A stretch of DNA of 64,000 nucleotides. Origin: Pseudotamlana agarivorans. GTDB lineage: Bacteria; Bacteroidota; Bacteroidia; Flavobacteriales; Flavobacteriaceae. The notes under the pieces were generated by a model. That model made no database searches. It saw only the letters and a program-made list of their open reading frames with translations, and had not been told where the DNA came from. Positions 62,401-64,000 of this stretch are shown here, in pieces. The translations under genes and the position numbers were made by a program. Where the stretch lies: NCBI RefSeq assembly GCF_001642835.1, contig NZ_LXEI01000001.1, positions 310,001 to 374,000 on the forward strand, given 5' to 3'. How positions within the stretch are numbered: position 1 is the first letter of the stretch; the number at the start of each line of letters is the position of its first letter.

Positions 62401-62836
62401 TTGTTTTACGTTTTTAGCGTTATGTATCTTGATCTTCCCTAAGAATTATCAGCTTGTATAGAGGGAGCTCCTAAGAAAACAATAAGGAATAAGGATGAAA
62501 AACTATGTTTTTTCTAATTTAATTACCTCGATAAGTATATCATTTAACATCATAATCTCAGCTTTATCATTTTTAGGAAACATAAACATTAAGACTCTTT
62601 TTTTATGTTTCCTCTAAATTTAATGCAAAAGGTAGCTGCATACTATACAAAAATCAAATATACGAAAAAACCTACTTTTTATGATAACCATTTACCAAAT
62701 TGCAATGAGCTACTAAAACAAAGCACCTATAGCATAAACTGAGGTTCATCTTAAAGTTCAATAAATTATCTTGATGACTCGTATCAAAATCATCTTCATT
62801 ATTTATAAGCATTTATTTCTAGGCTTCCTAGCCGAC
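62401..62836. other. 436-base gene-free region
   Basis: Contains a 12-bp inverted repeat, AGGAAACATAAA (62575-62586) and TTTATGTTTCCT (62602-62613), with a 15-base loop and no T run on either strand. The rest is AT-rich with no open frame and no perfect -7 box that I could tie to a gene. Confidence 0.4.
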
Positions 62837-64000
62837 TTAATTAGTGATTTTATTCTTTCTGCTAATATCTAACCAATAAGTTAATTTCAAGTAAACACCT
62901 CTTTCTATTAGTTCAAAAGGTGCTGTAGTGTCGGTATCAGTATAGGTTAAAAACAAATCAGACAAAGGTGCATATCGCCACTGTAGTCTGGAAACTAATA
63001 AAAAACTATTCGATTGTGTGCTGAACTGAACATCGGTATTAAAAAATAAAGTTTTAGTAAATGTAACATTTAATGTCGGCCCCAAATACCAAATTTGTCC
63101 GGATGAATAGGGCTCTGGCATTTTAATGTTATCATACTGCAATTGTAATGAAACAAAGAAAAAAGGCTGATAACGATATTGAAATGTAACATCAGTGGTA
63201 AACTTATTTCCCGTATAGAACGAACCATATCTTGTCGTTCCTTCTAACCAAAAGGCTTTCCGCCTATCTGTATTATAGTCTAAATCTAAATAATTCATAT
63301 CATAACCACCCACCGGTATAGGAGCTCCTGTTCCTTTTTCGCCTACAGGATCAAACGGACTATACAAATACTCATAAGCATTAGTTCCTTGTAAGCCAAT
63401 GGAAGCGCCACTTGTAAAGTTAATTGCAGCACCTAAAGCCGTATATCTTTCTGATAGAGACATATCCCCTGAAGCCCTCCAATAGGCATTGTAACTCGCA
63501 TCGACTATAATCGTGTTTATTTTATTCGATTTCGGATACATATTGTAGGCTCCAGAAGGGTTTACTCTTAAAATATCCTTTCTTTTGGTAAAACCGAGAT
63601 CTGATTGAAAACCTGCATCAACATACTGAGTTGTGAGTCCTAAAGAATATGCTCTTTTTTCAACATTCAATTCGTTTCCTGCTGAAATAGCATTACCAGA
63701 TATATCGGGAGTGAATGACTTATGAAAAAACAGTTTACCGTCCACACTATTATCTTTTGAAAAAAAGTTAAAATCGGAACCTATAACACGATTATACGAA
63801 GTACCGTTTAGAGACTCGTCATAGTTTGTGGCCTGCCTATTAATAAAAAAAGCTCCTATATTCGATTTTTTAAACACCCTTTGCTCGGCAGCAACCACTA
63901 AGTTATTATTTGCCGCAATGCCATACTGGTCATCTCCTTCAGTTTGTACATCTAGAACACCAATTCTTAAGTTATTATTTATTTTTCCAGTAAATTTTGC
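62837..64000 (-). CDS. DUF5916-type outer-membrane protein (N-terminus outside window)
   Basis: The frame stays open to the window edge, so this is the C-terminal 388 codons of a longer gene; an apparent start at 63898 is an internal GTG, since 34 further codons (AKFTGKINNNLRIGVLDVQT and on) precede it in frame. The part seen is a beta-barrel: repeated strands with aromatic ends, such as NIGAFFINRQATNYD, DFNFFSKDN, AFWLEGTTRYGSFY, TTDVTFQYRYQPFFFVSLQLQYD and FLLVSRLQWRYAPLSDLFLTYTD. The pattern matches the C-terminal half of DUF5916 proteins, whose missing N-terminus often holds a carbohydrate-binding-like domain. Confidence 0.78.
   Translation of the reverse strand, partial: AKFTGKINNNLRIGVLDVQTEGDDQYGIAANNNLVVAAEQRVFKKSNIGAFFINRQATNYDESLNGTSYNRVIGSDFNFFSKDNSVDGKLFFHKSFTPDISGNAISAGNELNVEKRAYSLGLTTQYVDAGFQSDLGFTKRKDILRVNPSGAYNMYPKSNKINTIIVDASYNAYWRASGDMSLSERYTALGAAINFTSGASIGLQGTNAYEYLYSPFDPVGEKGTGAPIPVGGYDMNYLDLDYNTDRRKAFWLEGTTRYGSFYTGNKFTTDVTFQYRYQPFFFVSLQLQYDNIKMPEPYSSGQIWYLGPTLNVTFTKTLFFNTDVQFSTQSNSFLLVSRLQWRYAPLSDLFLTYTDTDTTAPFELIERGVYLKLTYWLDISRKNKITN

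Noticed and set aside
62575-62613. 12-bp inverted repeat as a terminator
   Set aside because: No T run on either strand and not close to a stop codon; kept only as a note on the gene-free region.
63898-63898. GTG at 63898 as the start of the right-edge barrel protein
   Set aside because: The frame remains open to the window edge with family-like sequence before this codon, so it is internal.

Overview
The window is a 64-kb chromosomal piece of a member of the Bacteroidota, almost certainly family Flavobacteriaceae. The DNA is AT-rich and coding-dense. Many genes are preceded by a perfect TAnnTTTG -7 element, the Bacteroidota promoter signature, rather than an E. coli-type -10. The gene content is typical of the family: TonB-dependent receptors with an N-terminal carboxypeptidase-like domain, DUF4270 and DUF4249 lipoproteins, a type-2 IleRS, a ribonucleotide reductase with the ATP-cone on NrdB, and the panC-panD-flippase-esterase-radA neighbourhood. 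Both ends cut genes: a TonB receptor at the left edge and a DUF5916-type outer-membrane protein at the right edge. I saw no tRNA, rRNA, CRISPR array, transposase or integrase.

Layout. 1-6.4 kb: a partial TonB receptor, a secreted endonuclease/phosphatase-fold protein, a small membrane protein and a second TonB receptor. 6.5-11.2 kb: a compact minus-strand operon (DUF3108 protein, tryptophan 2,3-dioxygenase, M23 lipoprotein peptidase, glucose-6-phosphate isomerase). 11.5-15.5 kb: uvrC and a patatin/beta-barrel phospholipase. 15.8-18.7 kb: a plus-strand operon of a RimB-like aspartic protease, RimK, an aspartoacylase-like zinc deacylase and 5-formyl-THF cyclo-ligase. 18.7-30.3 kb: minus-strand housekeeping genes (an OmpA-like secreted protein, lspA, a DksA-like regulator, ileS, radA, an esterase, a flippase-like protein, panD, panC). 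30.5-39.5 kb: plus-strand degenerate glycogen-synthase-like protein, DUF4270 lipoprotein, glmS, and a TonB receptor paired with an SGNH/GDSL lipoprotein. 39.7-45.4 kb: a MORN-like protein, then a phosphate module (OprP-like porin and PiT transporter) behind a control region with 11-bp-periodic repeats, then ppnP and an OmpA lipoprotein. 45.5-49.6 kb: nrdB-nrdA and a DUF3109 protein. 49.8-56.2 kb: marC, a small membrane protein and an oxidoreductase, followed by a 4.7-kb island (lipoprotein, DUF4249 protein, TonB receptor) that ends in a second, truncated copy of the oxidoreductase 3' end. 56.2-64 kb: an S41 protease, dCMP-deaminase-like protein, a folded intergenic repeat, HupE/UreJ, SDR threonine dehydrogenase and small proteins.

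The most notable observations are: (1) the diverged, duplicated 3' end of an oxidoreductase gene bracketing the 51-56 kb TonB/DUF4249 island; (2) two arrays of TAACATT repeats at 11-bp spacing in front of the phosphate porin/transporter genes, shaped like a pho box; (3) a RimB-RimK-deacylase operon that could write and erase glutamate tails; (4) a GlgA-like protein lacking both the catalytic KxGG motif and the C-terminal domain; (5) NrdB carrying the ATP-cone; (6) two strongly folded intergenic repeats at 21.4 and 58.4 kb. Functions are assigned from recognisable motifs only; no database search was run.
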